Assembly: GCA_035547915.1 (NCBI GenBank)
Contig: DASZTS010000015.1
Coordinates: 62,001-126,000 of the forward strand
DNA length: 64,000 nucleotides
Reading direction: 5' to 3'
Source: DASSFG01 sp035547915
Lineage (GTDB): Bacteria; Planctomycetota; Planctomycetia; Pirellulales; JAICIG01
In this document: in pieces, positions 7,882 to 16,422 of the stretch
Position numbering within the stretch: the first letter of the stretch is position 1
How the letters are laid out: the number at the start of each line of letters is the position of its first letter
Notes under the pieces: model-generated
What the model saw: the letters and a program-made list of their open reading frames with translations, nothing else
Database searches by the model: none
What the model was told of the DNA's origin: nothing
Position numbers and translations under genes: made by a program

Positions 7882-8853
7882 CTAATGCTGAGCCAGTTTT
7901 CGGCGGGCAGGTACGTCGTGAACGACATCCCACGCCAGGCCCAACTTCTCCATCACCAAGATCGTCCAGTAGGTCATGTCGATCTCCCACCACTTGTGCC
8001 CGTGGCGGGCCATCCGCTGGAACGCGTGATGATTGTTGTGCCACCCCTCGCCGTAGCCCAAGAGCCCGACCCACCACAGGTTGCGGCTATCGTCGGTCGT
8101 CTCGTAGTTCCGATAGCCCCACATGTGGCTGGCCGAATTGACGAACCAGGTCACGTGCAACACGCCGACGAGGCGAACAAACATGCCCCACACGAGGAAC
8201 GAAATACCCGTGTAAGAGTCCCAGCCCAACCACCCCACCGCGAGCAGGGCCAACCCTACCAACAAGTGCGAGGGCAGGAACATTTTGTGGAGCCATTGGA
8301 TGGCGCGGTCTCCCGCCAGATCGGGAGCATAACGGGTCGTCAGTTCTGCGTGGTGATTCTTGCCGAAGCTCGGCATGAACCAGAGCATGTGGCTCCAGAC
8401 ACCTCCATCGCGCGGCGAATGCGGGTCGCCCTCCTGGTCGCTGAACATGTGATGTTTGCGGTGGTTGGCCACCCAGGTCACTGCCGAACCTTCGCCCGAC
8501 AAACCGCCAAGCGTGGCCAACAACAACCGCACGGGTCGATACGTGGAGAAGCTGCCGTGCGTAAAATGCCGGTGATAGCCGAGGCAGACACCGATGCCGC
8601 CGGTGAGCCAGTGCAACACCGCCATGATCGCCACGGCCTTCCACGTGAAGTAGAACGGCGCGGCAAGAATGCCTGCGTGCACCACCACGATCCAGATGAT
8701 GACGGGCCAATCAACCCCGTTTTGCCAAGGATTTGCCGCCACGGCGCGCTTACCGGCCCGGTCCTTCTTCCGACGGCGCTTCCGACGGCGATCCGACTTT
8801 TCTAAAACGGCGACTTCTTCTTCCTCGGCAAAGTTTCCAATCGACTGCGTCAC
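7882..8853 (-). CDS. Acyl-CoA / fatty-acid delta-9-type desaturase
   Basis: 323 residues. The three histidine boxes of membrane di-iron desaturases are present: HRHFTH (94-99), HRKHH (131-135) and HNNHH (272-276). Four hydrophobic segments pair on either side of the second box. The enzyme inserts a cis double bond into a saturated acyl chain using O2 and an electron donor, and acts in the inner membrane. The first 38 residues are unusual: acidic and then strongly basic (a run of Arg/Lys at 21-35), so a cytosolic charged extension precedes the first helix. It is followed by a hairpin terminator. Confidence 0.92.
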   Translation of the reverse strand: MTQSIGNFAEEEEVAVLEKSDRRRKRRRKKDRAGKRAVAANPWQNGVDWPVIIWIVVVHAGILAAPFYFTWKAVAIMAVLHWLTGGIGVCLGYHRHFTHGSFSTYRPVRLLLATLGGLSGEGSAVTWVANHRKHHMFSDQEGDPHSPRDGGVWSHMLWFMPSFGKNHHAELTTRYAPDLAGDRAIQWLHKMFLPSHLLVGLALLAVGWLGWDSYTGISFLVWGMFVRLVGVLHVTWFVNSASHMWGYRNYETTDDSRNLWWVGLLGYGEGWHNNHHAFQRMARHGHKWWEIDMTYWTILVMEKLGLAWDVVHDVPARRKLAQH

Positions 8854-9330
8854 GCAAGGCCTCCCGTGTGTGTGATGGCCTATCCGATAACCGGCTGGCG
8901 ATGTTGACGCCCCGCGTATCGCTCGGTTTTCCGGATAGACTTTGAACTCGTTTTCTTTGAATGGCGCCTGTGGGCGACCGGATCATTCTAAGAAAACGCC
9001 ACAACCTGTGTGTCACCGACCGGTCGGTGCTATGTCAAAACTGTGTCAAAATGAGGGCGATCGCATTGCGGCGGCTGCTTGCTCGATTAGGCAGTCGCGA
9101 ATTTGCCGTCGCCCGGACACGTTCAGCGTCACCGATGATCGGCGGGCGGGTGAGGACGCCGAGCTACGGGTGATCGGTCCGCATGCTTCCGCGACGTTTG
9201 AAAGCTTACGCGCTCGGCGGGCGCAGAAGCTGGGCTTTCTTAACCCCCAGGTGTCCTACGCGCCCACGAAAACGGCCGCGGAGTGAAAGCGCGAAACAAC
9301 TCGGCAAAACCATTCGGTTTCGCGGAGAAA
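8854..9330. other. Intergenic region, no supported gene
   Basis: This 477-base gap lies between the divergent desaturase start and tRNA-His. Short open frames exist on the plus strand (for example 8942-9286) but show no ribosome-binding site, recognisable motif or normal amino-acid composition. The desaturase promoter should lie at its left end. I see no repeat or structured RNA. Confidence 0.5.
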
Positions 9331-9406
9331 GGGTGGCTGATGGGACTTGAACCCACGACCCCCAGATCCACAATCTGGTGCTCTAACCAACTGAGCTACA
9401 GCCACC
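9331..9406 (-). tRNA. tRNA-His (GTG anticodon)
   Basis: On the minus strand the sequence folds as a cloverleaf: G(-1) plus acceptor GTGGCTG pairing with CAGCCAC, D-arm AGCTCAGTTGGTTAGAGC, anticodon stem CCAGA/TCTGG with loop TTGTGGA giving anticodon GTG, and T-arm CGTGGGTTCAAGTCCCAT. The extra 5' G opposite discriminator C73 is the histidine identity element. CCA is not encoded. Confidence 0.97.
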
Positions 9407-9694
9407 GTCTGGCTCGCGGCCACCCATTTCCTAATCGACTGGTCGGGCGGCCATCACGAAGAGCCCTTCAAGTTAGCAAGAAAACGACGTGATACAAGAC
9501 ATCCCCAAATCGCGACAGTGAAAAGATTGTCCACTCCAACCCATTGGCACGACAAGAATTAAAGAGGCCAAAAGGCGACGCGAGGCAAGAAATACCAGAA
9601 AAAAATCCAGCCGTTGGCAACCAAGTTGCTCTGGTGTAATATTTACAATATGCTAACATAGTCCTCGTCATTTCCTAACAATTGGAGGTGAGAG
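9407..9694. other. Intergenic region holding a promoter, no gene
   Basis: 288 bases of locally AT-richer sequence between tRNA-His and the leucine-rich-repeat gene. The only features I see are the promoter-like element at 9614-9642 and the ribosome-binding site of the next gene. Confidence 0.5.
9614..9642 (+). promoter_or_regulatory. Putative sigma70-type promoter of the leucine-rich-repeat gene
   Basis: TTGGCA (9614-9619) and TAATAT (9637-9642) are separated by exactly 17 bases in a locally AT-rich stretch. This fits a housekeeping promoter. The start codon lies 52 bases downstream. Confidence 0.5.
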
Positions 9695-10450
9695 ATGCTC
9701 GGCTGGATTCGGTCATCTCGACGGTCCCTGCTAGCGGGGGTTGTGCTGTGCGGCGTGGCGGCAGTGGGCTATTTCGGGTGGCGCTATCACTTAGCGCGAG
9801 GCATCGACGAGCAGGAAACGTTGATGCGAAACATCGCCCGTATCGGCGGGCGTTTCTCGCTCGACTCGGAGTTTCCCGAGGCCGCGAACTACGGTCCGCC
9901 GGAGTGGGTGCAATCGATCGTCGGACAGCGGTATTTCACCCATATCGTCAGCGTCAATCTTGGGATGCGCCCGATCGACGACCAGATGGTCAGGAATCTC
10001 GGGCGATTAAAGCATCTCCAATCGCTCGGTATCTGGGGCACGCGAATCGGCGACGACAGCTTGGCTGGTTTGTCTCGGTTGCGCGAGCTGGAAACGCTCG
10101 ACATCAGCCAAACCGAAGTCACCGACGAAGGGCTCAAACAGTTGCCCCGACTCAATAGCATCCGGGTGTTGGTCGTGGGGGGAACTCGATTGACCGATGC
10201 CGGATTGGAACCGCTCAAACAGATGTCGCGCCTGACGCTTCTCTGCATCGTCGGCAACCAGTTCAGCCCGACCGCGCGGCAAGCACTCGAGAGCGCCTTG
10301 CCGGACGCGACGGTCGTCTTCGTACCGCTCCCGAGCGTAGCCGAGGGCGCACCGCGCGGACCGCAACCGTTCCCCGCCAATCCTCGGCATCAGCCGCCGG
10401 CGCCGCCCGTGCCCGCTCGGAAGTCGCCGCCGCCTGGGCAGTTCACGTAG
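9695..10450 (+). CDS. Membrane-anchored leucine-rich-repeat protein
   Basis: 251 residues. The ATG at 9695 is preceded by a strong Shine-Dalgarno (GGAGGTGAG). A single transmembrane anchor covers about residues 11-28 (LLAGVVLCGVAAVGYFGW). Residues about 85-200 hold four or five repeats of the 24-residue cysteine-free LRR type (LKHLQSLGIWGTRIGDDSLAGL, LRELETLDISQTEVTDEGL, and so on), the form abundant in planctomycetes and usually a protein-interaction surface outside the cytoplasm. The C-terminus is Pro-rich. Ligand and role are unknown. Confidence 0.8.
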   Translation: MLGWIRSSRRSLLAGVVLCGVAAVGYFGWRYHLARGIDEQETLMRNIARIGGRFSLDSEFPEAANYGPPEWVQSIVGQRYFTHIVSVNLGMRPIDDQMVRNLGRLKHLQSLGIWGTRIGDDSLAGLSRLRELETLDISQTEVTDEGLKQLPRLNSIRVLVVGGTRLTDAGLEPLKQMSRLTLLCIVGNQFSPTARQALESALPDATVVFVPLPSVAEGAPRGPQPFPANPRHQPPAPPVPARKSPPPGQFT

Positions 10451-10609
10451 AAAGCGGCCCCGTTGAATCGATGCCGGAGCATCGGTTGCTCTGGCTTGGC
10501 GGCGGGACCGGATTGACACGGTGGGCGCCTCCTCGTATCGTCCGCACCTCGAATAAGCCGATGGTGCGCGAATCTTGCGCGCCGCCGATCACTCCGCGGA
10601 GTTCCGTTC

Positions 10610-11473
10610 ATGATTCGATGGCCGTTCGCACTGCCGTTGGCATTGCTCGCGGTCGCTGCCGGATGTAGTAAGCTGCCCAGGGGCGCCTCTCTGCTACCCG
10701 CGGCCCCGGCATTGGATCATGTCGCACTCGAACTGTTCTTCGTGCGATTCCCATTGGAGGAGCAGTCGGCCTCCACCGCCCTCTGGTCGTCCGTCGATGA
10801 ACAGACGATCGATCTGGACGTGCGTCGCCGGCTGTCCGCGGCCGGCCTTGCCGTGGGACAGGTCGGTGGACAGTTGCCGCCGGCGCTGGTCGAACTGCTG
10901 CATGTGAGTGACGACGCGCCGCTTCCGACCGCGAATCAAGTGGCCGTGGTCGACAGCTCAAAACCCCCGGTGGTGCACCGCAAGCTCATCGACGTCTATC
11001 AGATCGAGACCCCGAGCCGTATCGTCGTCACGGGCGATCGCGAGCGGCATCCCAAGCTGACCGTTCTGTTGCGCGACGAATCAGACGCCGTGCGCGGCTG
11101 GACCTTCAGGAACGCCCAAGGCACCTTGGTGACGAAGGTCGTTCCCGAACCGGACGGTCGCGTGAAGCTCGATATCGCACCCGAGGTTGAGTACGGCGAA
11201 GCACGCCAGCAGATCATGCCGGGCGAAGGCGGCGCCTGGACCATGCAGATCGTTCCGCCTCGCAAGACGTTCGATAGCCTGCGATTCACGGCGACGATGT
11301 CGCCCGGCGAAGTGCTGATCGTCGGCCGCCGCGGCGATCAGCCGGGCAGCCTGGGCCATCAGTTCTTCACCGACAGCCGCTCGGACGTACCGACGCAGAT
11401 CGTGCTGCTCATACGTGTGATGAAAGGCAAGGCAGACGATCTGTTTGTGAACCAGGGGAGCGATGCCGAGTAG
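10610..11473 (+). CDS. Lipoprotein, unknown function
   Basis: 287 residues with a lipoprotein signal ending AVAAGC (Cys19). The rest looks like a globular, mostly beta protein with no low-complexity sequence; about residues 40-90 have the pattern ELFFVRFPLEEQ, then LWSSVDEQTIDLDVRRRLSAAGL. I do not recognise the family, and no enzyme motif is visible. It is a stand-alone gene with 159 bases upstream, convergent with the secreted protein at 11503. Confidence 0.7.
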   Translation: MIRWPFALPLALLAVAAGCSKLPRGASLLPAAPALDHVALELFFVRFPLEEQSASTALWSSVDEQTIDLDVRRRLSAAGLAVGQVGGQLPPALVELLHVSDDAPLPTANQVAVVDSSKPPVVHRKLIDVYQIETPSRIVVTGDRERHPKLTVLLRDESDAVRGWTFRNAQGTLVTKVVPEPDGRVKLDIAPEVEYGEARQQIMPGEGGAWTMQIVPPRKTFDSLRFTATMSPGEVLIVGRRGDQPGSLGHQFFTDSRSDVPTQIVLLIRVMKGKADDLFVNQGSDAE

Positions 11474-11502
11474 CGTATCCGCCTGAAAGGTCGGTTCGGC
11501 CG

Positions 11503-12411
11503 TTATCGTTTACGGACGCGCGGTGCTGGGCGACCGGCCGTGGCAGGACGGGACGCCCGATTAGCCGGCGCGGGTGTCTTCGCGGCCTGGGCCAATGCGG
11601 CCTGCACGGCCACCTGCGTGGTGAGGTCCGAGAACTCTTGGCGATCGCCCTCGTCGACGTTCGTCAGTTTATCCGTCAGCCGCTGAATGCCGGAATAATT
11701 CGACGCGGCCGCGTGGTGCACGCTGGCCAGGAAGCCAGCCGTCTCGTGAAAATTGTGGTCGGCCGCCGTGGTCACCAGCGGCTGGAACGTCTTCGCCAGC
11801 ACCCCTACGCCCACGTTCTCCAGGTGCAGGAACGCGTCGATGTTGCAGCGGACGATCGGTCGACCGTCGTTCGTCTTCCCATAGGTCGAGCGCATCAACA
11901 GCACGCAACGTCCCCGCACGGGACGCGATAACAGCGTACCGCTGTAAGTTCCATCGGCGTAGACGAGGTGGACCTGCGGCCCCTGATAAAGATACTCGAT
12001 GCGGCCCCGCGTGCCCGCTTTGTCGCTGGCGTCGTAGATGTCCTCGTCGGATTTCACCAGTTCCACTTCGCTCACCCCCAAGGCTTCCCAAATATTGACG
12101 ACCAGGTCGGGATGCTCGATGAGGAACACGAACAGGTTCGCATCGCATTCGATCGTCTCCAACGGGAGGCGACGGAAGATCGTCGTATTGGCGAGCACGG
12201 AGCCAACCTTGATCCGCGCGTTGCGTTCAAGTTGGTTGTAGGGAATGGCCCGCATCGCCTCCTCGCGCGCTTCGCGAGTCGACGAACCCTGAGGTGCTTT
12301 GTCGCGTCGCGGCGCGCGTGCGGGGGTGGCGGCCTCGGCGGCGAAGACACCTCCGCAGACGATTGCCACAAAGAATGGCCCCAAACGTAAGGCGGGCACC
12401 CTAGCCAGCAT
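11503..12411 (-). CDS. Secreted protein of unknown function
   Basis: 302 residues. An N-terminal signal peptide (about residues 8-28, FFVAIVCGGVFAAEA) is followed by a basic linker rich in Arg/Ala and a globular domain (about 55-240) with strands such as GRIEYLYQGPQVHLVYADGTYSGTLLSRP. The C-terminus is an Ala/Pro/Arg-rich tail. No catalytic motif is recognisable. It diverges from the HEAT-like gene at 12584; the 170 bases between them should hold both promoters. Confidence 0.65.
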   Translation of the reverse strand: MLARVPALRLGPFFVAIVCGGVFAAEAATPARAPRRDKAPQGSSTREAREEAMRAIPYNQLERNARIKVGSVLANTTIFRRLPLETIECDANLFVFLIEHPDLVVNIWEALGVSEVELVKSDEDIYDASDKAGTRGRIEYLYQGPQVHLVYADGTYSGTLLSRPVRGRCVLLMRSTYGKTNDGRPIVRCNIDAFLHLENVGVGVLAKTFQPLVTTAADHNFHETAGFLASVHHAAASNYSGIQRLTDKLTNVDEGDRQEFSDLTTQVAVQAALAQAAKTPAPANRASRPATAGRPAPRVRKR

Positions 12412-12583
12412 ACTCCCCCCAGAAGAAAAACCGCCCAGTGCCTTTCCTGGTCCTAAGGATCAATTCGGCTGCCGCGGGGAAGGCGGCCCAGCCAATCTCG
12501 CGCTATTCGCAGTTTGCCCTTGTGGCAAAGTCACCAGATCACCAAAATGCCCCGCCCAATGGTATAGACGTGGAAGATTAGGT

Positions 12584-13819
12584 ATGCGGCGCAAAGGAGC
12601 TGGCGTGCGAAGGTGGGCGGCGACTCACGCCTGCCTGGCGGCATGTTTCGTGCTCGCGATCGGCGCAGCGGGCGCGGGGGTGTGGTGGCAGTGGAGGGAT
12701 CGTCTGCTGGCCTCATACTGCGAAAGCGAGTTGGAGTCATCGCATGGAGATAGAACTGCCGAGCTGCTCAAGCTCTTGGTCACCCTGCGCCAACCCGGAA
12801 TGAGTGCGGTCGTGCGTGCGCTGGGGGCTCGGACGGCCGAGACACGCCGTCTGGCCGAGCGGGTGCTCGAAGACGAATTGATCCGTTGTGAAAACGAACC
12901 GCCTTCACCGGCAGTTGCCCAGCGGCTTGCCGACCTGGGGCAGGCGTTGGCCGGCAACCTCGATGGCCTCTCGCCCGCCGCGCGCCACCGCGCGGGCAAG
13001 CTCGCCATGAAGATCCTCAACCTATCAGGGAAATCACGGGCCCTCGATCAAGGCAGCCTCATCGCGTGTTGCCAACGCGTGTTGAGCGTCGCGTATGCGA
13101 AACCACCAGCCCTGCCATCGCATCGAGCGGTATTCGCCATGGCGCCGAAGGTGCGGACCGGACAACCGGAACAGCACACCTCTTCGTCGTCAGGACACGG
13201 TCCGTCGCTGGGACTCGATCTGGCCCAACTCACGCCGCCTCCGTTAGCCCGCGCCGACGCGCCGGGGCGTATGATGCCTGCCGAGCCACGGACCCTTCTG
13301 CCGGGCGAAGCGAAATCGCTCCTGGCGAGCGAGGAGGAGTCGCGGTCGGCGAAGCGCAAGGAACACGTGATGGTGGTCGGTTATACGCGCGAAATCGATA
13401 CGGAAGCCGACCAAAAGAACGCCGCGCGGCAGAAGGCCCGCGAGCTCGACGTCATCGAGCTGTTCAAGCAGTTGAACGAACCGGGCCCGCTCGCCCACGC
13501 CGCACGAACGGAACTCGACGCACGGGGCTACTCACCTCGGCAGATCGACGTGGGGCAACACCTCGTGTCACACGATGCGTCGGAGCGATTACGCTGGGCC
13601 GAGTGCCTGCCAGGCATCCGCGGCGTTGATGCGCGATTCTGGTTGCTACGGCTCAGCCATGACCCGAACTTGCAAGTCAGACGGGCCGCGGTCGGGTTGT
13701 TGGCCACCGACCGCGACCCCGAGGTCGTGCGACGCATGCAACAGATCGCCGCCACCGAGGCCGACGATCGAATTCGCGAACAGGCTGGCCGAGCGTTGGA
13801 GGTGTTCGACGAGCCCTGA
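12584..13819 (+). CDS. Single-pass membrane protein with HEAT-like repeats
   Basis: 411 residues from the ATG at 12584 (purine-rich GGAAG upstream). The frame is open further upstream, but that part overlaps the divergent gene and lacks a good start signal. A transmembrane segment lies at about residues 14-35 (ACLAACFVLAIGAAGAGVWWQW). Residues 45-130 and 345-405 are helical and Leu/Arg/Ala-rich, resembling HEAT or Armadillo repeats (LSHDPNLQVRRAAVGLLATD, RDPEVVRRMQQIAATEADDR). A charged linker separates them. It is likely a periplasm-facing scaffold; function unknown. Confidence 0.65.
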   Translation: MRRKGAGVRRWAATHACLAACFVLAIGAAGAGVWWQWRDRLLASYCESELESSHGDRTAELLKLLVTLRQPGMSAVVRALGARTAETRRLAERVLEDELIRCENEPPSPAVAQRLADLGQALAGNLDGLSPAARHRAGKLAMKILNLSGKSRALDQGSLIACCQRVLSVAYAKPPALPSHRAVFAMAPKVRTGQPEQHTSSSSGHGPSLGLDLAQLTPPPLARADAPGRMMPAEPRTLLPGEAKSLLASEEESRSAKRKEHVMVVGYTREIDTEADQKNAARQKARELDVIELFKQLNEPGPLAHAARTELDARGYSPRQIDVGQHLVSHDASERLRWAECLPGIRGVDARFWLLRLSHDPNLQVRRAAVGLLATDRDPEVVRRMQQIAATEADDRIREQAGRALEVFDEP

Positions 13820-13825
13820 GCGCCA

Positions 13826-14131
13826 TCAATAGGCGCCGCCGAATCCGAAATAGTAGTTGTTGTAGTAGGGGTAGGGCGCGCCGTAGCCATAGCCGTAACC
13901 GTAGGCGGGTGCGGCGTAATACGGGTAGACCGGATACGAGTAGGCCGGCGGATAGTAACCACCGCCGAAATAGAAGGACGTGTACGGCCGGAAGCCATAT
14001 CCACCGTACCCGCCGTATCCGTAGCCGCCCCAGCCGTGGTGATAACCTCCGTGGTGAGGATGGTAAGCCATCGCCGGCGTGGCCACCAACATCGCCGCAA
14101 CCGCCACCAGAGCCATCAGGAGTCGCCTCAT
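13826..14131 (-). CDS. Small secreted Gly/Tyr-rich protein
   Basis: 101 residues from the ATG at 14129-14131; the longer upstream frame is not protein-like. A signal peptide (LLMALVAVAAMLVATPAMA) is followed by about 80 residues made almost entirely of Tyr, Gly, Pro, His and Phe, in repeats such as GGYGYGGYGG and YGYGYGYGAPYPY. This composition recalls structural or adhesive proteins of cell walls and egg shells. It is convergent with, and 6 bases from, the HEAT-like gene. Function unknown. Confidence 0.65.
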   Translation of the reverse strand: MRRLLMALVAVAAMLVATPAMAYHPHHGGYHHGWGGYGYGGYGGYGFRPYTSFYFGGGYYPPAYSYPVYPYYAAPAYGYGYGYGAPYPYYNNYYFGFGGAY

Positions 14132-14367
14132 ACGTGCCTCGCTGTGAAAAAATGGAGTGTGCATCCGATCCCCAATAATTCTCTGGCGTCGACCGGCCGT
14201 CTGGCAAGTAGCGGGCACCAATCTTGCGACAATGTAATTGAAGTTTGTCGGAAAATTGGGCTTTTGCCGCCATAGGCAGGCGTCGCGTGCGGTGAGGCTT
14301 CTTTTGAAAAGACGAATAAACCAATCTGGTAGATTTGTCGCTCTAATCCGCCTAGAATCCCACAGAT

Positions 14368-15069
14368 ATGCCATCTACCCACAATCCTTCGGCGACAGAT
14401 GAAGTGGCGGAGCCTAAAGCGGCGCCCAGCGCGCGGTCGCGCGAGGAAGAAAAAATCAATACGCTGACGCACGCGCTTGGGGCCGCACTGAGCGTGGTAG
14501 GCTTCGAGTTGTTGCTGGCGCGTGCGACGCATCTCGGCGATTCTTGGCAACTCGTCGGCTGCGCTGTCTATGCTAGCTCTTTGGTGGCCGTCTACGCGGC
14601 TTCGACCTTATCGCACTCGTTTCAGCGCCCGCGCCTGCGGCGATTCTTCCGCATTCTCGACCAGGCCTTCATCTTCCTGTTGATTGCCGGCACTTTCACG
14701 CCCATCTCGTTGACCTACTTGCGCGGCGGGCCGTGGTGGTTCTTGTTCGGACTGATGTGGGCGATTGCGATGTTCGGCTTCGTCTCCAAGACCATCTTCG
14801 CGCATCAGATCGAGAGCGTGTCGACCGCTTTGCACATCACCATGGGGTGGCTTCCCGTCCTGGCGCTCAAGCCGATGCTGACGCTCCTTCCTGGCGGGTT
14901 GATATGGTCGATGTTGTACGGCGGGTTGTGCTACACCGGCGGCACGTTTTTCTTGATGCGCGACCATCGAGTTCGCCACTTCCACGCCATCTGGCATCTG
15001 CTCGTGATCGCCGGGAGCGCATTCCATTATTGGGGCATCTACTGGTACTGCACCGCCGCCCCGGCATAA
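14368..15069 (+). CDS. trhA: Hemolysin III / TrhA family membrane protein (PAQR superfamily)
   Basis: 233 residues with seven hydrophobic segments. Family motifs are EEKINTLTHALGA before TM1, STLSHS after TM2, DQAFIFLLIAGTFTP in TM3-4 and HAIWHLLVIAGSAFHY in the last segments. The conserved Ser, His, Asp and two His residues make the likely metal site of the superfamily. In bacteria these proteins have been linked to membrane-fluidity homeostasis, which fits with a desaturase in the same region, although the two genes are not adjacent. The length is normal (about 220). It diverges from the Gly/Tyr-rich gene. Confidence 0.9.
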   Translation: MPSTHNPSATDEVAEPKAAPSARSREEEKINTLTHALGAALSVVGFELLLARATHLGDSWQLVGCAVYASSLVAVYAASTLSHSFQRPRLRRFFRILDQAFIFLLIAGTFTPISLTYLRGGPWWFLFGLMWAIAMFGFVSKTIFAHQIESVSTALHITMGWLPVLALKPMLTLLPGGLIWSMLYGGLCYTGGTFFLMRDHRVRHFHAIWHLLVIAGSAFHYWGIYWYCTAAPA

Positions 15070-15103
15070 GCCTTCGGCCGTCACTCGCTGCCTGCCAACC
15101 GCA

Positions 15104-16117
15104 TCAAAGCTTCTTGCCGAGTGCGTTGGCGACCTTGCGGCAGAGGTCGAGGGTGTGTTGAAACTGCGCGATGTCGAGCGACTGGTAGCCATCGCTCATG
15201 GCATTCTCGGGGTCGGGGTGGACCTCCAGAATGAGTCCGTCGGCCCCCGCCGCCACGCTGGCGCAGGCCATTTGGGGCACCAGCCAGGTGTGACCCGTGC
15301 CATGGCTCGGGTCGACCACCACCGGCAGATGGGTCTTGCCGTGCAGGTACGGAACGGTCGCCAGCGGCAACGTGAACCGCGTGTGCGACTCGAAGGTGCG
15401 GATGCCGCGCTCGCACAGTATGACGTTCGGATTGCCGCCGTCCAGAATGTATTCCGCGGCGAGTAGCAGTTCTTCCATCGTGGCACTCGGCCCGCGCTTG
15501 AGCAGCACGGGCTGCCGGACCTTGCCCACGGCCTCGAGCAACCGGTAGTTCTGCATATTTCGCGCGCCGATTTGCAGCACGTCGGCATAACGGGCCACGA
15601 GCTCGACGTCTTCCGTCGCTAACACTTCGGTGACCACCGCCAGGCCCGTGGCATCGCGGGCCGCCGCGAGCAATTTCAGGCCATCTTCTTTGAGGCCTTG
15701 GAAACTGTACGGACTCGTGCGCGGCTTGAACGCCCCGCCACGCAGCGCCGTGGCGCCGGCCGCCTTGACGGCGATGGCCGTGGCGAGGATCTGCTCTTCG
15801 CTCTCGACCGAACACGGACCGGCGATGATACCGATCCGATCGCCTCCCACCTCCAGGTCGCGTGCCCGCACGACCGTGGTTTCGCTCTTCAGCTCGCGAC
15901 TGGCCACCTTATACGGAGCCAGGATCGGCAATACCTCCGAGACACCGGTGCCGCTTTCGAGCGATTCCTTCAAACCGTCGCGCTCGGCGCCGATGGCGGC
16001 GATCACCGTGCGCTCCACACCGCGCAGTACGTGCGCTTTCAATCCCAGGCCTTCGACCCGCTCGACCATATGTCCCACCTCCGCCTCGCTGGCGTTGCGT
16101 TTCATGACCACAATCAC
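15104..16117 (-). CDS. aroF: 3-deoxy-7-phosphoheptulonate (DAHP) synthase, type I-beta with N-terminal ACT-like domain
   Basis: First step of the shikimate pathway: phosphoenolpyruvate + erythrose 4-phosphate to DAHP. I prefer the GTG at 16115-16117 (VIVVMKRN) because GAGAGGAGC lies just upstream and it matches the usual family start; an ATG at 16144 is also in frame. Residues 1-70 are the ferredoxin-like regulatory domain typical of the Thermotoga-type enzyme. The barrel holds IAGPCSVES, GGAFKPRTSPYSFQG, QIGARNMQN, LLKRGPSAT, CERGIRTFE, VDPSHGTGH and EVHPDPENA. Upstream are an aromatic-rich leader peptide and a terminator (16208-16351), so expression is probably set by attenuation. Confidence 0.95.
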   Translation of the reverse strand: MIVVMKRNASEAEVGHMVERVEGLGLKAHVLRGVERTVIAAIGAERDGLKESLESGTGVSEVLPILAPYKVASRELKSETTVVRARDLEVGGDRIGIIAGPCSVESEEQILATAIAVKAAGATALRGGAFKPRTSPYSFQGLKEDGLKLLAAARDATGLAVVTEVLATEDVELVARYADVLQIGARNMQNYRLLEAVGKVRQPVLLKRGPSATMEELLLAAEYILDGGNPNVILCERGIRTFESHTRFTLPLATVPYLHGKTHLPVVVDPSHGTGHTWLVPQMACASVAAGADGLILEVHPDPENAMSDGYQSLDIAQFQHTLDLCRKVANALGKKL

Positions 16118-16207
16118 TTTCGTGCTCCTCTCGGGGTATCGCACACGTCAGCGGGACGAAGGGCCTAATGCCCTTTCGCGCCTCGCCTCGGTTGGCGACA
16201 AAAATTA

Positions 16208-16243
16208 AAAAAAAAGCCCCGCGGTTGTCTGGGCCGCGGGGCT
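16208..16243 (-). terminator. Attenuator terminator ahead of the DAHP synthase gene
   Basis: On the minus strand the 9-bp perfect stem GCCCCGCGG/CCGCGGGGC (16235-16243 and 16217-16225) with a 9-base loop is followed by a run of nine U (16208-16216), a textbook intrinsic terminator. It lies 90 bases before the GTG of the synthase and 27 bases after the stop of the leader peptide. The 5' arm can alternatively pair with CGCGGGGC inside the leader (16287-16294), giving an antiterminator. Confidence 0.85.
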
Positions 16244-16270
16244 TGATTCAGCTTGCCTGGTTGGGTTCCG

Positions 16271-16351
16271 TTACGAACCACCTCCGGCCCCGCGACCCGT
16301 CGGGGTAAAGTAAAACCAAAAACCAAAGGGATACGCGTGGCTCGGAACCAT
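16271..16351 (-). CDS. Aromatic-amino-acid leader peptide (attenuator of DAHP synthase)
   Basis: A 26-residue frame, ATG at 16349-16351 to TAA at 16271-16273. Codons 7-15 read Tyr-Pro-Phe-Gly-Phe-Trp-Phe-Tyr-Phe: seven aromatic codons of nine, with all three products of the shikimate pathway. Directly after codon 15 comes CCCCG (region 1, 16301-16305), able to pair with CGGGG (16288-16292); region 2 (CGCGGGGC, 16287-16294) can instead pair with the terminator 5' arm. A ribosome stalled on the aromatic codons would cover region 1 and free region 2, preventing termination. A GGCGGAG lies about 13 bases upstream as a modest ribosome-binding site. Confidence 0.8.
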   Translation of the reverse strand: MVPSHAYPFGFWFYFTPTGRGAGGGS

Positions 16352-16422
16352 GGTGCTATTCTGGCTCCGCCTGCCGGGCATTGCAAGCCGAAAAAACTAC
16401 CCGCCAGTTCCGGGGCGTGCTC

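Noticed and set aside
16165..16386. A 73-codon frame containing GFFFNF as an alternative leader peptide of DAHP synthase
   Set aside because: Its Phe codons come from the terminator U-run itself, so they could not act in attenuation; the 26-codon frame at 16271-16351 fits in position and content.
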